A DNA stretch of 64,000 nt from Butyricicoccus sp. (GTDB lineage Bacteria > Bacillota > Clostridia > Oscillospirales > Butyricicoccaceae). Under the pieces are notes generated by a model that ran no database searches, had not been told where the DNA came from, and saw only the letters and a program-made list of their open reading frames with translations. The translations under genes were made by a program, and so were the position numbers. The DNA lies in assembly GCA_020025755.1 (NCBI GenBank), contig JAHHRO010000002.1:1-64000 (forward strand). Direction: 5' to 3'. Shown here piece after piece: positions 18,492 through 27,339 of the stretch. Each line of letters starts with the position of its first letter. Positions within the stretch are counted from its first letter, which is position 1.

Positions 18492-19772
18492 GTGCTCGAG
18501 ACCTTAAAGAACGCCTGGCGGGTCGCTGAACTCAGAAAGAAGATTTTGTACACCCTGTTCATTGTCTTCATTTTCCGTCTGGGCTCTTCTATTACGGTAC
18601 CGTTTGTTGATTTTGCGCAGCTTGCTCAGGTGTTTTCGCAGCAGATGGCCGGAGGCTCACTTCTGGGCTTCATGGATGTCTTCACCGGCGGCGGCCTGTC
18701 CAATGCAACGATTTTTGCAATGGGTATCACCCCCTATATCAACGCATCCATCATCCTGCAGCTGCTGACCGTTGCCATCCCTGCGCTTGAGCGCATGGTC
18801 AAGGACGGCGGCGAGGAAGGTCAGAAAAAGATCGCCAGCTGGACACGCTATCTTGCAGTCGTGCTGGGTCTGGTTCAGGGCTTTTCCTACTATATGCTCC
18901 TCAAGAGCTGGGGTCTGCTGACGGAGACCGGTGCTTGGGCTGCAGTCGTCATCATTATGGCGTTTACCGCAGGTACTGCGCTGATCATGTGGATGGGTGA
19001 GCATATCACACAGAACGGTATCGGAAACGGTATCTCGATCATCCTTTTTGCGGGTATTATCTCCCGTGGGCCGCATTTGGCCAATGCAATTATGCAGCTG
19101 TTTAAAACCTCCCCTGTCACCGGCATCCTTATGATCGTTGTCGGACTGGGAATGGTTGTATTTATCGTCTATATGTCCAATGCAGAGCGTCGCATCCCGA
19201 TCCAGTATGCAAAGCGTGTGGTTGGCCGTAAGATGTACGGTGGTCAGTCCACCCATCTGCCGATCAAGGTAAACGCAACCGGCGTTATGCCGATCATCTT
19301 TGCTTCCTCGATCCTGTCTCTGCCGGCAACCATCCAGATGTTCTGGCATCCGGAGGCTGGCACAGTGGGTGCTTCGCTTATGAATCTGTTCCAGCAGACT
19401 TCTCCGTTCTATATCGCGCTCTATGCGCTGATGATCTTCGGCTTTTCCTATTTCTATGCGTCGATCCAGTTCAACCCGATCGAGATCGCGAACAACCTGA
19501 AGAAGAACGGCGGCTATATTCCGGGCTTCCGCCCTGGCAAGCCGACCTCGGACTTTATCATGAAGGCACTGGGCAAGGTTGTCTTTGTCGGCGCGATCTT
19601 CCTGTGTGTTGTCGCACTGGTTCCGCTGATCATTGGTGCGTTCAACTCCAGCCTGAGCAATGTTGCGCTGGGCGGCACTTCGGTCATCATCGTTGTCGGT
19701 GTTGCACTGGAGACCGTAAAGCAGCTGGAAGCACAAATGATGATGCGTCACCACAAGGGCTTCTTGGAGTAA
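18492..19772 (+). CDS. secY: Preprotein translocase subunit SecY
   Basis: GTG 18492, one base after the rplO stop, starts a 426-residue protein with ten hydrophobic segments. SecY motifs include the plug-side MGITPYINASIILQLL, the cytosolic loop RRIPIQYAKRVVGR and MPIIFASSIL. It forms the protein-conducting channel of the plasma membrane with SecE and SecG. Neighbours and length are standard for the spc operon. Confidence 0.98.
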   Translation: MLETLKNAWRVAELRKKILYTLFIVFIFRLGSSITVPFVDFAQLAQVFSQQMAGGSLLGFMDVFTGGGLSNATIFAMGITPYINASIILQLLTVAIPALERMVKDGGEEGQKKIASWTRYLAVVLGLVQGFSYYMLLKSWGLLTETGAWAAVVIIMAFTAGTALIMWMGEHITQNGIGNGISIILFAGIISRGPHLANAIMQLFKTSPVTGILMIVVGLGMVVFIVYMSNAERRIPIQYAKRVVGRKMYGGQSTHLPIKVNATGVMPIIFASSILSLPATIQMFWHPEAGTVGASLMNLFQQTSPFYIALYALMIFGFSYFYASIQFNPIEIANNLKKNGGYIPGFRPGKPTSDFIMKALGKVVFVGAIFLCVVALVPLIIGAFNSSLSNVALGGTSVIIVVGVALETVKQLEAQMMMRHHKGFLE

Positions 19773-19789
19773 TTTAGGGGGCATTTTCT

Positions 19790-20419
19790 GTGAATTTGAT
19801 TCTTTTAGGCGCACCAGGCGCCGGTAAGGGCACGCTCGCATCGTATCTCATCGAAAAGATGGGCGTTCCTTCCGTCTCCACAGGCAATATCCTGCGTGAG
19901 GCGATCCGCAATGGTACAGAACTGGGCATGCAGGCGAAGGCATTTATGGATGCCGGCAAGCTGGTTTCCGATGAACTGGTCATCGACCTGCTCAAAGAGC
20001 GCATTGCACAGCCGGATTGCCAGAAGGGATTTATCCTTGACGGATTCCCGCGTACCATCCCACAGGCTGAGGCACTCGATCAGATCGCACAGATCGACTG
20101 TGCACTCTCTCTCGAGGTTGCAGACGATGTGATCGAAGGCCGTATGACTGGCCGCCGTACCTGCACCAAGTGCGGTGCAACCTATCATATCGTTGCAAAC
20201 CCACCAAAGGCTGAGGGCGTATGCGATGCCTGCGGAGATGCATTGCAGATCCGTCCAGATGATAAAGTAGAAGTTGTACGTCAGCGTCTTGAAACCTACC
20301 ATGCGCAGACCGAGCCGCTCAAGGAGTACTACGGCGCGCAGGGCAAGCTCAAGAGCATTGACGGCGAACAGGGGATCGAGCAGACCAAGAAACTGGCCTG
20401 TGAGGCACTGGGTCTTTGA
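19790..20419 (+). CDS. adk: Adenylate kinase
   Basis: GTG 19790 with AGGGGG upstream gives MNLILLGAPGAGKGT, the P-loop of adenylate kinases. The 209-residue protein has the long LID with a four-Cys zinc site (CTKC about 127-130 and CDAC about 150-153), typical of Gram-positive enzymes. It interconverts ATP, AMP and ADP. Standard position between secY and map. Confidence 0.98.
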   Translation: MNLILLGAPGAGKGTLASYLIEKMGVPSVSTGNILREAIRNGTELGMQAKAFMDAGKLVSDELVIDLLKERIAQPDCQKGFILDGFPRTIPQAEALDQIAQIDCALSLEVADDVIEGRMTGRRTCTKCGATYHIVANPPKAEGVCDACGDALQIRPDDKVEVVRQRLETYHAQTEPLKEYYGAQGKLKSIDGEQGIEQTKKLACEALGL

Positions 20420-20422
20420 TCT

Positions 20423-21187
20423 ATGATCCCGATCAAAACGAATGAACAACTGGAGCGTATGCGTATTGCCTGCCGCATTACCGCCTTGGCGCGGAAAGCG
20501 GGGCATGACGCAGTCGCTCCCGGGGTTACCACGGACGAGATTGACCAGATCGTCCGCCGCACCATCGAGGAGGCTGGGGCAAAGCCCTCCTTCCTCGGCT
20601 ACGGCGGCTTTCCGGCAAGCGCCTGTGTATCGATCAATGATGAGGTCATTCACGGTATCCCTTCCAAGAAGCGGGTCATCCGCTCCGGCGATATCGTAAA
20701 GATCGACGTCGGGGCCTATATCGGCGGCTTCCATGGGGACTGTGCCTGCACAGTTGCCTGCGGCGAAGTTTCGGATGAGGCCAAGCGGCTGATCGAGGTA
20801 ACCCGGCAGAGCTTCTATGAGGGCATCAAGTTTGCCCGAGAGGGCTGCCGCGTTTCCGATATTTCGGCCGCGGTGCAGGCTTATGTAGAAGCCAATGGCT
20901 TTTCTGTCGTGCGCTCCTTCGTGGGGCACGGCGTTGGCTCACAGCTCCATGAATCCCCAGAAGTGCCGAACTATGGCAGAGCCGGGCATGGCGCACGCCT
21001 GCAAAAAGGCATGACCCTCGCAATCGAACCGATGGTCAATGTCGGCGTATACGATGTGCGCGTCCTGTCTGATGGCTGGACTGTCAAGACAAAGGATGGC
21101 AAGTTGTCTGCGCATTATGAAAACACAGTTGCCATTACCGACGGTGAACCGGAAATTTTGACGGCAATCAATGGTGAGGTACTGTGA
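20423..21187 (+). CDS. map: Methionine aminopeptidase, type I
   Basis: The 254-residue protein has the metal ligands of MetAP: Asp in KIDVGAYIGGFHGD, His in FVGHGVG, Glu in LAIEPMV and Glu in HYENTVAIT. It removes the initiator Met from nascent proteins. It starts 3 bp after adk. Its stop overlaps the next gene (TGATG at 21185-21189), so the two are translationally coupled. Confidence 0.97.
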   Translation: MIPIKTNEQLERMRIACRITALARKAGHDAVAPGVTTDEIDQIVRRTIEEAGAKPSFLGYGGFPASACVSINDEVIHGIPSKKRVIRSGDIVKIDVGAYIGGFHGDCACTVACGEVSDEAKRLIEVTRQSFYEGIKFAREGCRVSDISAAVQAYVEANGFSVVRSFVGHGVGSQLHESPEVPNYGRAGHGARLQKGMTLAIEPMVNVGVYDVRVLSDGWTVKTKDGKLSAHYENTVAITDGEPEILTAINGEVL

Positions 21188-21477
21188 TGATGTGTTCCCA
21201 TGTATCTGATCTGGTGGTTTCGCTGGCTGGGCGTGACAGAGATGAGATCCTCCTCGTATTGCGCGAGGACGAAACCTATCTCTGGGTTGCAAACGGCAGA
21301 ACGCGCCGCGCCGAAAAGCCCAAGCGCAAAAAGCGCAGGCATACGGCATTTCAGGCGCACTGCGACGCGCGCACCCGCGATAAGCTGCTCCAAACGGGCA
21401 GGCTGACCAACAGCGATATCCGGAAGGCGCTGTCCATCTGGGCAGACGAAAACCAAAACACTGACCAAGGAAGGTAA
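21187..21477 (+). CDS. KOW-domain RNA-binding protein (L14e-like)
   Basis: ATG 21187 overlaps the map stop by one base; GTG 21184 and ATG 21190 are alternatives. The 96 residues begin with a KOW-like segment ([19 protein letters not shown]) and then a very basic stretch ([13 protein letters not shown]). Proteins of this kind sit between map and infA throughout the Clostridia and Bacilli. They are thought to bind ribosomal RNA, but no precise role is established. Position and composition support that assignment. Confidence 0.85.
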   Translation: MMCSHVSDLVVSLAGRDRDEILLVLREDETYLWVANGRTRRAEKPKRKKRRHTAFQAHCDARTRDKLLQTGRLTNSDIRKALSIWADENQNTDQGR

Positions 21478-21484
21478 GCGAAAC

Positions 21485-21703
21485 ATGGCTAAAGACGACG
21501 TAATTGAGCTGGAAGGTACCGTCATAGAGGCGCTGCCCAATGCAATGTTCCAGGTTGAACTGCCAAACGGGCACAAGATTCTGGCACATATTTCGGGTAA
21601 GCTCCGCATGAACTTTATCCGCATTCTCCCTGGCGACAAGGTCACCGTGCAGATGTCGCCATACGACCTGACCCGCGGCCGCATCACCTGGCGTTCCAAG
21701 TAA
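21485..21703 (+). CDS. infA: Translation initiation factor IF-1
   Basis: This 72-residue OB-fold protein starts [19 protein letters not shown] and includes [26 protein letters not shown] and the final RGRITWR. IF-1 occupies the ribosomal A site during initiation. An AAGGTAAG site is close upstream. Same length as B. subtilis IF-1. Confidence 0.98.
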   Translation: MAKDDVIELEGTVIEALPNAMFQVELPNGHKILAHISGKLRMNFIRILPGDKVTVQMSPYDLTRGRITWRSK

Positions 21704-21784
21704 GAACGTCCTTTGTGATGAAAAGGCGGGCGGAGGCTCCAATGTGACCGCGGAGCCGTTTCCACCACCGATATATAAATCTGA

Positions 21785-21913
<129 letters not shown>

Positions 21914-22178
21914 TCCCATCCTGATTTTTCAGGGGATCAGAGTACGCCGCAAACGACTGCGAGTCAGGTCAATTCCCGAACTGCGCAGAACGTGTGGCTG
22001 TTCCCGAGGGATTTTTCCCCGCGCTTCTTTGTGAGGGGTGCATACGCGCTCCGATAAATTGAACGACGGAACCGACAAGCACATGCGGCGCACCGCATGG
22101 CGCTACAAGGGCGGAGGCGGCTCTTAGACGGGTTTCCGCAACATACGCCTCAGAACTATACTTTGGAGGTAAATCTAA
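21914..22178 (+). promoter_or_regulatory. Structured 265-nt spacer before rpsM
   Basis: No gene is evident. TGATCC/GGATCA with CCTGA/TCAGG forms a hairpin from 21911 to 21939. CATGCGG (22082-22088) pairs perfectly with CCGCATG (22093-22099) across a CGCA loop. CTGCG/CGCAG arms lie near 21957-21990. rpmJ and rpsM are usually only a few tens of bases apart, so this spacer is long and may regulate the rpsM-rpsK-rpsD-rpoA part. rpsM itself has TTTGGAGG about 8 bp upstream. Confidence 0.45.
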
Positions 22179-22547
22179 ATGGCACGTATTGCCGGTGTTG
22201 ACCTTCCGCGTGAAAAGCGCGTAGAGATTGGCCTGACCTATGTCTACGGCATCGGACGGAAGCTGTCTAACGACATTCTGAAGCAGACCGGTATCAATCC
22301 GGATACTCGCGTCAAGGATCTGACCGAGGAAGAAGCAGCAAAGCTGCGTGAGTGCATCGAGCACGGCTACACCGTTGAGGGTGACCTGCGCCGTGAGATC
22401 GGTCTGAACATCAAGCGTCTGGTTGAAATTGGCTGCTACCGTGGTGTTCGTCACCGCCGTGGTCTGCCGGTTCGCGGTCAGCGTACCAAGACCAATGCGC
22501 GTACACGTAAGGGTCCGAAGAAGACCATTGCGAACAAGAAGAAGTAA
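22179..22547 (+). CDS. rpsM: 30S ribosomal protein S13
   Basis: The 122 residues start [26 protein letters not shown] and carry the C-terminal basic tail ([16 protein letters not shown]) that reaches the decoding area. S13 contacts L5 in the intersubunit bridge. It leads the alpha-operon segment rpsM-rpsK-rpsD-rpoA-rplQ. Length and motifs normal. Confidence 0.98.
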   Translation: MARIAGVDLPREKRVEIGLTYVYGIGRKLSNDILKQTGINPDTRVKDLTEEEAAKLRECIEHGYTVEGDLRREIGLNIKRLVEIGCYRGVRHRRGLPVRGQRTKTNARTRKGPKKTIANKKK

Positions 22548-22562
22548 GGAGGGGAGCATATA

Positions 22563-22967
22563 ATGGCTAAGGTTCAGAAGAAGGGTGCTCAGACGCGCAC
22601 CAAGCGCCGTGAGCGCAAGAACATCGAAAAGGGCGCGGCTCATATCCGCTCCTCTTTCAACAATACAATCGTTACCATCACTGACCTGAACGGCAACGCT
22701 CTGAGCTGGGCTTCCGCAGGCGAGATGGGCTTCCGCGGTTCCCGTAAGTCCACCCCATACGCAGCACAGACCGCAGCAGAGACCGCTGCAAAGGCTGCTA
22801 TGGAGCACGGCCTCAAGACCGTTGAAGTATACGTCAAGGGACCGGGTTCCGGCCGTGAGGCTGCAATCCGTGCGCTGCAGGCAACTGGTCTCGAGGTAAC
22901 CATGATCAAGGACGTTACCCCGATCCCACATAATGGCTGCCGCCCGCCTAAGAGAAGAAGAGTATAA
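22563..22967 (+). CDS. rpsK: 30S ribosomal protein S11
   Basis: The 134 residues have a basic N-terminus ([15 protein letters not shown]) followed by [20 protein letters not shown] and the C-terminal [16 protein letters not shown]11 lies on the 30S platform near the mRNA exit. GGAGGGGAG precedes the start. No irregularity. Confidence 0.98.
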   Translation: MAKVQKKGAQTRTKRRERKNIEKGAAHIRSSFNNTIVTITDLNGNALSWASAGEMGFRGSRKSTPYAAQTAAETAAKAAMEHGLKTVEVYVKGPGSGREAAIRALQATGLEVTMIKDVTPIPHNGCRPPKRRRV

Positions 22968-22985
22968 TCGAGGAGGAAACCAATA

Positions 22986-23579
22986 ATGGCAAAGAATACG
23001 CAGCCCATTCTGAAGAGATGTAAGACTCTGGGCATTTCCCCTGCAGTTCTTGGTTACTCCAAGGAGACCAAGCGCAACCCGAAGCAGTCCCGCCGCAAGC
23101 AGTCTGAGTACGGCCTGCAGCTGACTGAGAAGCAGAAGGTTAAATTTATCTACGGTGTTCTGGAGAAGCAGTTCCGTAAGTACTACGAGAAGGCTGAAAA
23201 GAAGCAGGGCATCACCGGTGAAATCCTGCTCCAGGAGCTGGAGCGTCGTCTGGACAACGTTGTATACCGTCTGGGCTTTGCAAACACACGCCGTGAGGCG
23301 CGTCAGCTCGTAAGCCATGCACACTTTACCGTAAATGGCAAGCGCGTGAACATCCCGTCTTATCAGGTAAAGCCGGGCGATGTTGTTGCTGTATGCGAGA
23401 AGTCCCGTACTGCAACCAAGTTCAAGACCCTGCTTGAGGAGAACGGCAAGAAGGCTTGTCCGAAGTGGATCGAGAAGGCAAACGACTCTTTCGAGGGCAA
23501 GATCATTACCATGCCTGCACGCGATGATATCGACTACGAAGTAGCAGAACACCTCATCGTCGAGTTGTACTCCAAATAA
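22986..23579 (+). CDS. rpsD: 30S ribosomal protein S4
   Basis: The 197-residue protein has the S4 core ([21 protein letters not shown]) and S4 RNA-binding domain ([19 protein letters not shown]). S4 nucleates 30S assembly and in many bacteria represses the alpha operon. GAGGAGG lies upstream. The N-terminal region has no zinc-cysteine set, i.e. the C- form. Confidence 0.98.
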   Translation: MAKNTQPILKRCKTLGISPAVLGYSKETKRNPKQSRRKQSEYGLQLTEKQKVKFIYGVLEKQFRKYYEKAEKKQGITGEILLQELERRLDNVVYRLGFANTRREARQLVSHAHFTVNGKRVNIPSYQVKPGDVVAVCEKSRTATKFKTLLEENGKKACPKWIEKANDSFEGKIITMPARDDIDYEVAEHLIVELYSK

Positions 23580-23605
23580 GCCAAACCCTCGTTTTTTGGA
23601 TCATT

Positions 23606-23647
23606 TTTCGCGCGCTGCCGCCTGTTTGTTTGGCGTGGCGCGTGAAA
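23606..23647 (+). other. Hairpin in the rpsD-rpoA spacer
   Basis: TTTCGCGCGC..GCCGCC (about 23606-23622) can pair with GGCGTGGCGCGTGAAA (about 23632-23647), with mismatches. It is not followed by a T-run. The spacer is 121 nt, longer than most others in the operon, and may modulate rpoA expression relative to the ribosomal proteins. Confidence 0.4.
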
Positions 23648-23700
23648 TTTCCATCTATTTTGCAAGTGAATTGGCCGCATGAAAAGGAGGGTATCTTACA

Positions 23701-24651
23701 ATGATCGAAATTGAAAAGCCGCGCATTGATTGCGAGGAGCTGGCAGAAGACGGCTCCTATGGCAGATTCGTCGTAGAACCGCTGGAGCGTGGATACGGTA
23801 CAACACTGGGTAACTCCCTGCGTCGTATCCTGTTGTCCTCTCTGCCGGGTACTGCCGCGACCTCCATCAAAATCGCTGGCGTGCAACATGAGTTTTCCAC
23901 CATTCCGGGTGTGAAAGAGGACGTGACTGAGATCGTTCTCAATGTAAAGGGCATTATTGCCAAGCTTTACTGCGACGGCCCAAAAACCGTCTATATCGAG
24001 GCTGCAAGCGAGGGCGAGGTCAAAGCCGGTGACATCCATTCGGATGGCGAGGTAGAGATCCTCAACCCCGACCTGCATATCGCAACTCTGATGAGTGACG
24101 CGCGCCTGTCTATGGAGATCACTCTGGCCTCCGGCCGTGGATACGTTCCGGCAGAACGTAACAAGCAGAACAATCAGAATGCGATTGGCGTCATTCCGGT
24201 AGACTCTATCTACACACCTGTGTACAAGGTAAACTATACCGTGGAGAACACCCGTGTCGGCAATATGACCGACTACGACAAGCTGACGCTTGAGCTGTGG
24301 ACCGACCGTACCATCAACGCACGCGATGCGGTTTCGCTTGGTGCAAAGGTTCTGCGCGACCACCTCGATCTGTTTGTTGATCTCTCAGAGGAGATCGGCT
24401 CGAAATCCACTGTCGTTGAGAAGGCAGAGGCACAGCATGACAAGGTTCTGGAGATGACCATTGAAGAACTGGACTTCTCCGTTCGCTCGTTTAACTGTTT
24501 GAAGCGCGCTGGCATCAACACCGTGGAAGACCTCATCAACACCTCTGAGGAGGATATGATGAAGGTAAGAAACCTCGGACGCAAGTCCCTTGAAGAGGTT
24601 ATCGGCAAGCTGGAGGCTATGGGTCTCTCGCTGGCAAAGTCTGAGGAGTAA
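23701..24651 (+). CDS. rpoA: DNA-directed RNA polymerase subunit alpha
   Basis: The 316 residues have the N-terminal assembly domain ([29 protein letters not shown]) and C-terminal domain ([37 protein letters not shown]) that binds UP elements and activators. Length is normal for Firmicutes. AAAGGAGGG precedes the ATG. Between rpsD and rplQ as expected. Confidence 0.98.
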   Translation: MIEIEKPRIDCEELAEDGSYGRFVVEPLERGYGTTLGNSLRRILLSSLPGTAATSIKIAGVQHEFSTIPGVKEDVTEIVLNVKGIIAKLYCDGPKTVYIEAASEGEVKAGDIHSDGEVEILNPDLHIATLMSDARLSMEITLASGRGYVPAERNKQNNQNAIGVIPVDSIYTPVYKVNYTVENTRVGNMTDYDKLTLELWTDRTINARDAVSLGAKVLRDHLDLFVDLSEEIGSKSTVVEKAEAQHDKVLEMTIEELDFSVRSFNCLKRAGINTVEDLINTSEEDMMKVRNLGRKSLEEVIGKLEAMGLSLAKSEE

Positions 24652-24716
24652 GTTCCTCAGAACCCCACCCTTACTGTATCCGAAAGGAACAGGAGCGCGT
24701 GGTATTTTAGCACGAT

Positions 24717-24743
24717 AGCGGCGGCGTTTGCCGCGCTGCCGCT
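24717..24743 (+). other. Leader hairpin before rplQ
   Basis: AGCGGC (24717-24722) pairs with GCCGCT (24738-24743), with an inner GGC/GCC step, and is followed by TTTATTCTTTTC. It sits in a 130-nt rpoA-rplQ spacer and could attenuate transcription into rplQ. Role inferred only from shape and place. Confidence 0.4.
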
Positions 24744-24781
24744 TTTATTCTTTTCGACCTATATTTTGGAGGTATACGAAC

Positions 24782-25123
24782 ATGGCAGCAAATCGTAAGC
24801 TCGGCCGTCCGACCGAACATCGTATGGCAATGCTGCGCGCAATGGTAACTTTCCTGCTGGAGAACGGCAGAATCGAGACCACTGTTGCTCGCGCAAAGGA
24901 AGTCGCTCCCCTGTGTGAGAAGATGATCACTCTGGGCAAGAAGAACACTCTGGCAACTCGCCGTCAGGCTATGGCTTTTGTAACCAAGGAAGAGGTTGTT
25001 GCAAAGCTGTTCTCTGAGATCGCACCGAAGTACGCAGAGCGTAACGGTGGTTACACCCGTATCATCAAGACCGGTCCCCGTCGTGGTGACTGCGCTGAGA
25101 TGGCGATCATCGAGTTGGTATAA
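24782..25123 (+). CDS. rplQ: 50S ribosomal protein L17
   Basis: ATG 24782 follows TTGGAGG (24766-24772); the in-frame ATG at 24728 lies in the hairpin spacer. The 113 residues begin [22 protein letters not shown] and include [13 protein letters not shown] and [26 protein letters not shown], all typical of L17. It is the last gene of the ribosomal block and is followed by a strong terminator. Confidence 0.98.
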   Translation: MAANRKLGRPTEHRMAMLRAMVTFLLENGRIETTVARAKEVAPLCEKMITLGKKNTLATRRQAMAFVTKEEVVAKLFSEIAPKYAERNGGYTRIIKTGPRRGDCAEMAIIELV

Positions 25124-25140
25124 TTTAACTTGAATCAAAG

Positions 25141-25183
25141 TCAGTTCACCTGAGGCGTGCTCCCAGGTGAACTGATTTTTTTT
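25141..25183 (+). terminator. Terminator after rplQ (duplicated at 29568)
   Basis: TCAGTTCACCTG (25141-25152) pairs perfectly with CAGGTGAACTGA (25164-25175) and runs into eight T. A near-identical copy with the same loop and the following TTTTCAGGGTG lies at 29568-29608, so the terminator was copied along with the module downstream. Confidence 0.93.
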
Positions 25184-25217
25184 ATTTTCAGGGTGATTTT
25201 CGAGCCAGTGCGGCAAG

Positions 25218-25272
25218 GTATCTCTGTAAACAGTTTGTAGTTTACAATCCATTGGGATGGACTTATAATGAC
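25218..25272 (+). promoter_or_regulatory. XRE operator/promoter module, copy 1
   Basis: TGTAAAC (25225-25231), 8 nt, GTTTACA (25240-25246), a perfect inverted repeat. The right half contains the -35 TTTACA (25241-25246); TATAAT is at 25264-25269 after a 17-bp spacer. The block is nearly identical to the copies at 26038 and 29643. A bound repressor would cover the -35. It probably drives the secreted-protein gene at 25469. Confidence 0.8.
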
Positions 25273-25290
25273 AATAGATATAAGTGACTG

Positions 25291-25390
25291 GTAGCACCGC
25301 TCAATGTATCTCGGCAGGCAATCCTTGTTGGGAAGGTCGATCCTATCTGTGGAGGATCTGATCTTTGTAAGCTGTATGATATACGGCTGT
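25291..25390 (+). pseudogene. Remnant of an XRE-family regulator gene (HTH part)
   Basis: The stretch is clearly similar to bases about 26305-26425 of the intact regulator gene: it shares CAATGTATCTCGGCAGGCA (one base different), TTGGGAAGGTCG and GTAAGCTGTATGAT. It has lost the start codon and about 20 internal bases and has no open frame. It lies between module copy 1 and the secreted-protein gene, exactly where the intact regulator lies in copy 2, so it is a decayed duplicate. Confidence 0.75.
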
Positions 25391-25468
25391 GTTATCCAAG
25401 AGACTCAGTTAAGGGAAACTGGAACAATAATAGAAAATATGAGTTGATTGAAAGGGGAAATTTTGTAT

Positions 25469-25900
25469 ATGAAGAAAAGAAATATCGCTTTATTCATTGT
25501 TCTTGTGCTCACACTTTCCATAGGGATCTCGGTTCATGCAATTTCACTCAATGCAATCGACTATAATGCTCCTGTACCAAGAACAGTACTCTATGATAAT
25601 GATAATGTTGGCGGCAATGCGTCCTATGATTCCACGGAGTTTACTGCCACGAAAGGCTCTGGTGACACCATCCGTGTTTGGTATGATAACAAGGAGAAAT
25701 CATCTGTTACAGTCACGCTATATCAATATGGTTGGTTTGGTCACAAGAATGCTGTTCTCAAATTTGATGTTGATGGAAAAAGTGTAAACCAAGGCATATA
25801 TGAAGCGAGCAATGCAGATTCTGGTAAGTACGATATCAATATCACCGCGAGCAATGGCGATATTATCAATGGATATCTGAGAGCAAATCAAAGCAGCTGA
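25469..25900 (+). CDS. Small secreted protein, unknown function
   Basis: ATG 25469 gives MKKRNIALFIVLVLTLSIGISVHA, a clear signal peptide, and a mature part of about 119 residues. The frame is open to 25448 but the GAAAGGGG site fits 25469. The C-terminal half (about 75-143) looks beta-rich: DTIRVWYDN, VTVTLYQYG, KYDINITASNG, INGYLRANQ, with alternating hydrophobic residues, as in small extracellular beta-sandwich domains. Its 5' leader, from TTGATTGA to the start, resembles that of the 26757 gene, pointing to duplication. I do not recognise the family. Confidence 0.7.
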   Translation: MKKRNIALFIVLVLTLSIGISVHAISLNAIDYNAPVPRTVLYDNDNVGGNASYDSTEFTATKGSGDTIRVWYDNKEKSSVTVTLYQYGWFGHKNAVLKFDVDGKSVNQGIYEASNADSGKYDINITASNGDIINGYLRANQSS

Positions 25901-25922
25901 TAGAAATGTGATTGTCAAATCA

Positions 25923-26006
25923 GTGCGGCATCCCTTTTATGAGGATGCCGCACGACCTTATATTCTCTATTCAAACCACCCGTCTTTTTGTGGGTGGTTT
26001 TGATTT
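25923..26006. terminator. Two hairpins after the first secreted-protein gene
   Basis: GTGCGGCATCC (25923-25933) pairs perfectly with GGATGCCGCAC (25943-25953), no T-run. Then TCAAACCACCC (25971-25981) pairs with GGGTGGTTTTGA (25992-26003, one bulged T) and runs into TTT. The second looks like the true terminator. Confidence 0.7.
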
Positions 26007-26037
26007 GGGATTGATTTTTGGAGTCAGTGCGACAGGG

Positions 26038-26091
26038 TATCTCTGTAAACAGTTTGTAGTTTACAATCCATTGGGATGGACTTATAATGAG
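26038..26091 (+). promoter_or_regulatory. XRE operator/promoter module, copy 2
   Basis: TGTAAAC (26044-26050), 8 nt, GTTTACA (26059-26065); -35 TTTACA (26060-26065), 17-bp spacer, TATAAT (26083-26088). The core is essentially identical to copy 1. It lies about 160 bp upstream of the intact XRE gene, which also has a nearer promoter. Confidence 0.8.
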
Positions 26092-26191
26092 AATAAGTAT
26101 AGGTTATTGACAAAAATCAGATCGGTGTGCGATCTATGTATTTTCAAGAAAAATTAGAGAAAATAGGCAATGCAACCAATAATTGCGCACA

Positions 26192-26236
26192 TGTAAACTG
26201 TTTGCGGTTGACGAAAGACAGTTATTTTCTTAAAAT
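26192..26236 (+). promoter_or_regulatory. Diverged fourth operator/promoter, in front of the XRE gene
   Basis: TGTAAAC (26192-26198), 8 nt (TGTTTGCG), GTTGACG (26207-26213). The right half contains -35 TTGACG (26208-26213); TAAAAT (26231-26236) follows after exactly 17 bp. Same half-site spacing and same overlap with the -35 as the three close copies, although the flanks are unrelated. This supports autoregulation of the XRE gene 14 bp downstream. Confidence 0.65.
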
Positions 26237-26249
26237 CAGAGGTGAAAGA

Positions 26250-26735
26250 ATGGAACTGAAAGACAAATTGGCATCGCTCCGAAAGAGCAAGGGACTTTCC
26301 CAAATAGAGTTAGCAGACGCTTTAAATGTATCTCGGCAGGCAGTCTCCCGTTGGGAAGTCGGAGATTCCAACCCATCTATAGAGAATCTGATTGCCCTCG
26401 GTAAGCTGTATGATGTACCACTGGATGAACTGGTTTCTATGGGAGAGGTTCCGGAAAGTACAGTGCAAGCCTTGGAGAAAGATGGGAAAGAAGAAAAGGG
26501 GGGTGAGAAACAACAGGATATATACAAGGAGTACCATCATATTAGAAAGAGCATCGATCGTATTGGCGTAGGGATCATACTTATATTGATGGTTTTGGTT
26601 TCCTGTATCGTAATATATTTCGTTACAAACCGTGAGTTCTCAGCTATCCCGATTGAAAACCTAGATAGATATGTAATAGCACCAGAAGATATTGAAGAAG
26701 CGGAACTTGATGCGATAACAGACGATATTCCTTGA
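26250..26735 (+). CDS. XRE-family regulator with a C-terminal membrane anchor
   Basis: ATG 26250 follows AGAGGTGA; the longer frame back to 26127 has no ribosome site. Residues 1-65 are a Cro/CI helix-turn-helix: KDKLASLRKSKGLSQIELA, then LNVSRQAVSRWEVGDSNP and IENLIALGKLYDVPLDEL. A polar linker (about 70-100) leads to one membrane helix (about 108-127, IILILMVLVSCIVIYFV) and an acidic tail of about 30 residues. Membrane-tethered XRE proteins can repress and respond to envelope signals. Four matching operator modules surround it, including one over its own promoter. Two decayed copies lie at 25291 and 29701. Ligand unknown. Confidence 0.85.
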   Translation: MELKDKLASLRKSKGLSQIELADALNVSRQAVSRWEVGDSNPSIENLIALGKLYDVPLDELVSMGEVPESTVQALEKDGKEEKGGEKQQDIYKEYHHIRKSIDRIGVGIILILMVLVSCIVIYFVTNREFSAIPIENLDRYVIAPEDIEEAELDAITDDIP

Positions 26736-26756
26736 TTGAGAGGAGAAATTTTGAGT

Positions 26757-27227
26757 ATGAAAAAGTTAATAATATTTTTAGTATGTATATTGATGTTGAA
26801 TTTGGTAGGAATGCCACTAGCTATGGCTATGGATTATGCAACTGCTGAGGATATCAAAATAGAAGATACAGTAATAGATATTTCTGACTTGGCATATGAA
26901 AGAGTTGATTTGATAGAGAATGTACAAACTTCACCGTGTGGCACTGCATCTTTTGACTGGAGTATTTCTTCAGGTAAGATTAACAAAGATGTTGCTGGAT
27001 TTCTAATGAGAAAAAACGAAACAATTACTATAGAAGCTACATTTACTCCCCAAGATGCAGATATTGATTTTGGATTGGTTACTCCAGATGGTTTTTTCTA
27101 CGCTACAAGTGGAAAAGATGGAAAATTTAATCAAACAATCAGAGTGGATCAGAGTGGAGATTATTATTTAGCAATTAGAAATAATTCAGACAAAACAGTT
27201 AACGCAATGGGATATGTTTATTACTAA
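26757..27227 (+). CDS. Small secreted beta-rich protein
   Basis: ATG 26757 follows GAGAGGAGAA; the frame opens at 26736 without a better start. The 156 residues begin with a signal peptide (MKKLIIFLVCILMLNLVGMPLAMA). The C-terminal 90 residues resemble the pre-peptidase C-terminal type of extracellular beta-sandwich: FLMRKNETITIEATFTP, DFGLVTPDGFFYATSG, RVDQSGDYYLAIRNNS. It directly follows the XRE gene (21 bp) and is probably co-transcribed. The bases after its stop (27226-27254) reappear at 29816-29843. Confidence 0.75.
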   Translation: MKKLIIFLVCILMLNLVGMPLAMAMDYATAEDIKIEDTVIDISDLAYERVDLIENVQTSPCGTASFDWSISSGKINKDVAGFLMRKNETITIEATFTPQDADIDFGLVTPDGFFYATSGKDGKFNQTIRVDQSGDYYLAIRNNSDKTVNAMGYVYY

Positions 27228-27339
27228 ATAAAGTGTAGTCAAATTAAGAACAAGGAAGGAGGTGTATTAGGCATTTATAAAGTTCCAAAGGCTATATCTT
27301 ATAAAAAATACTATCTGATTTAAAGGAGAGAAAGATGTT

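Noticed and set aside
25912..26157. 81-codon frame between the first secreted gene and the XRE gene
   Set aside because: It covers two hairpins and operator copy 2 and has no start signals.
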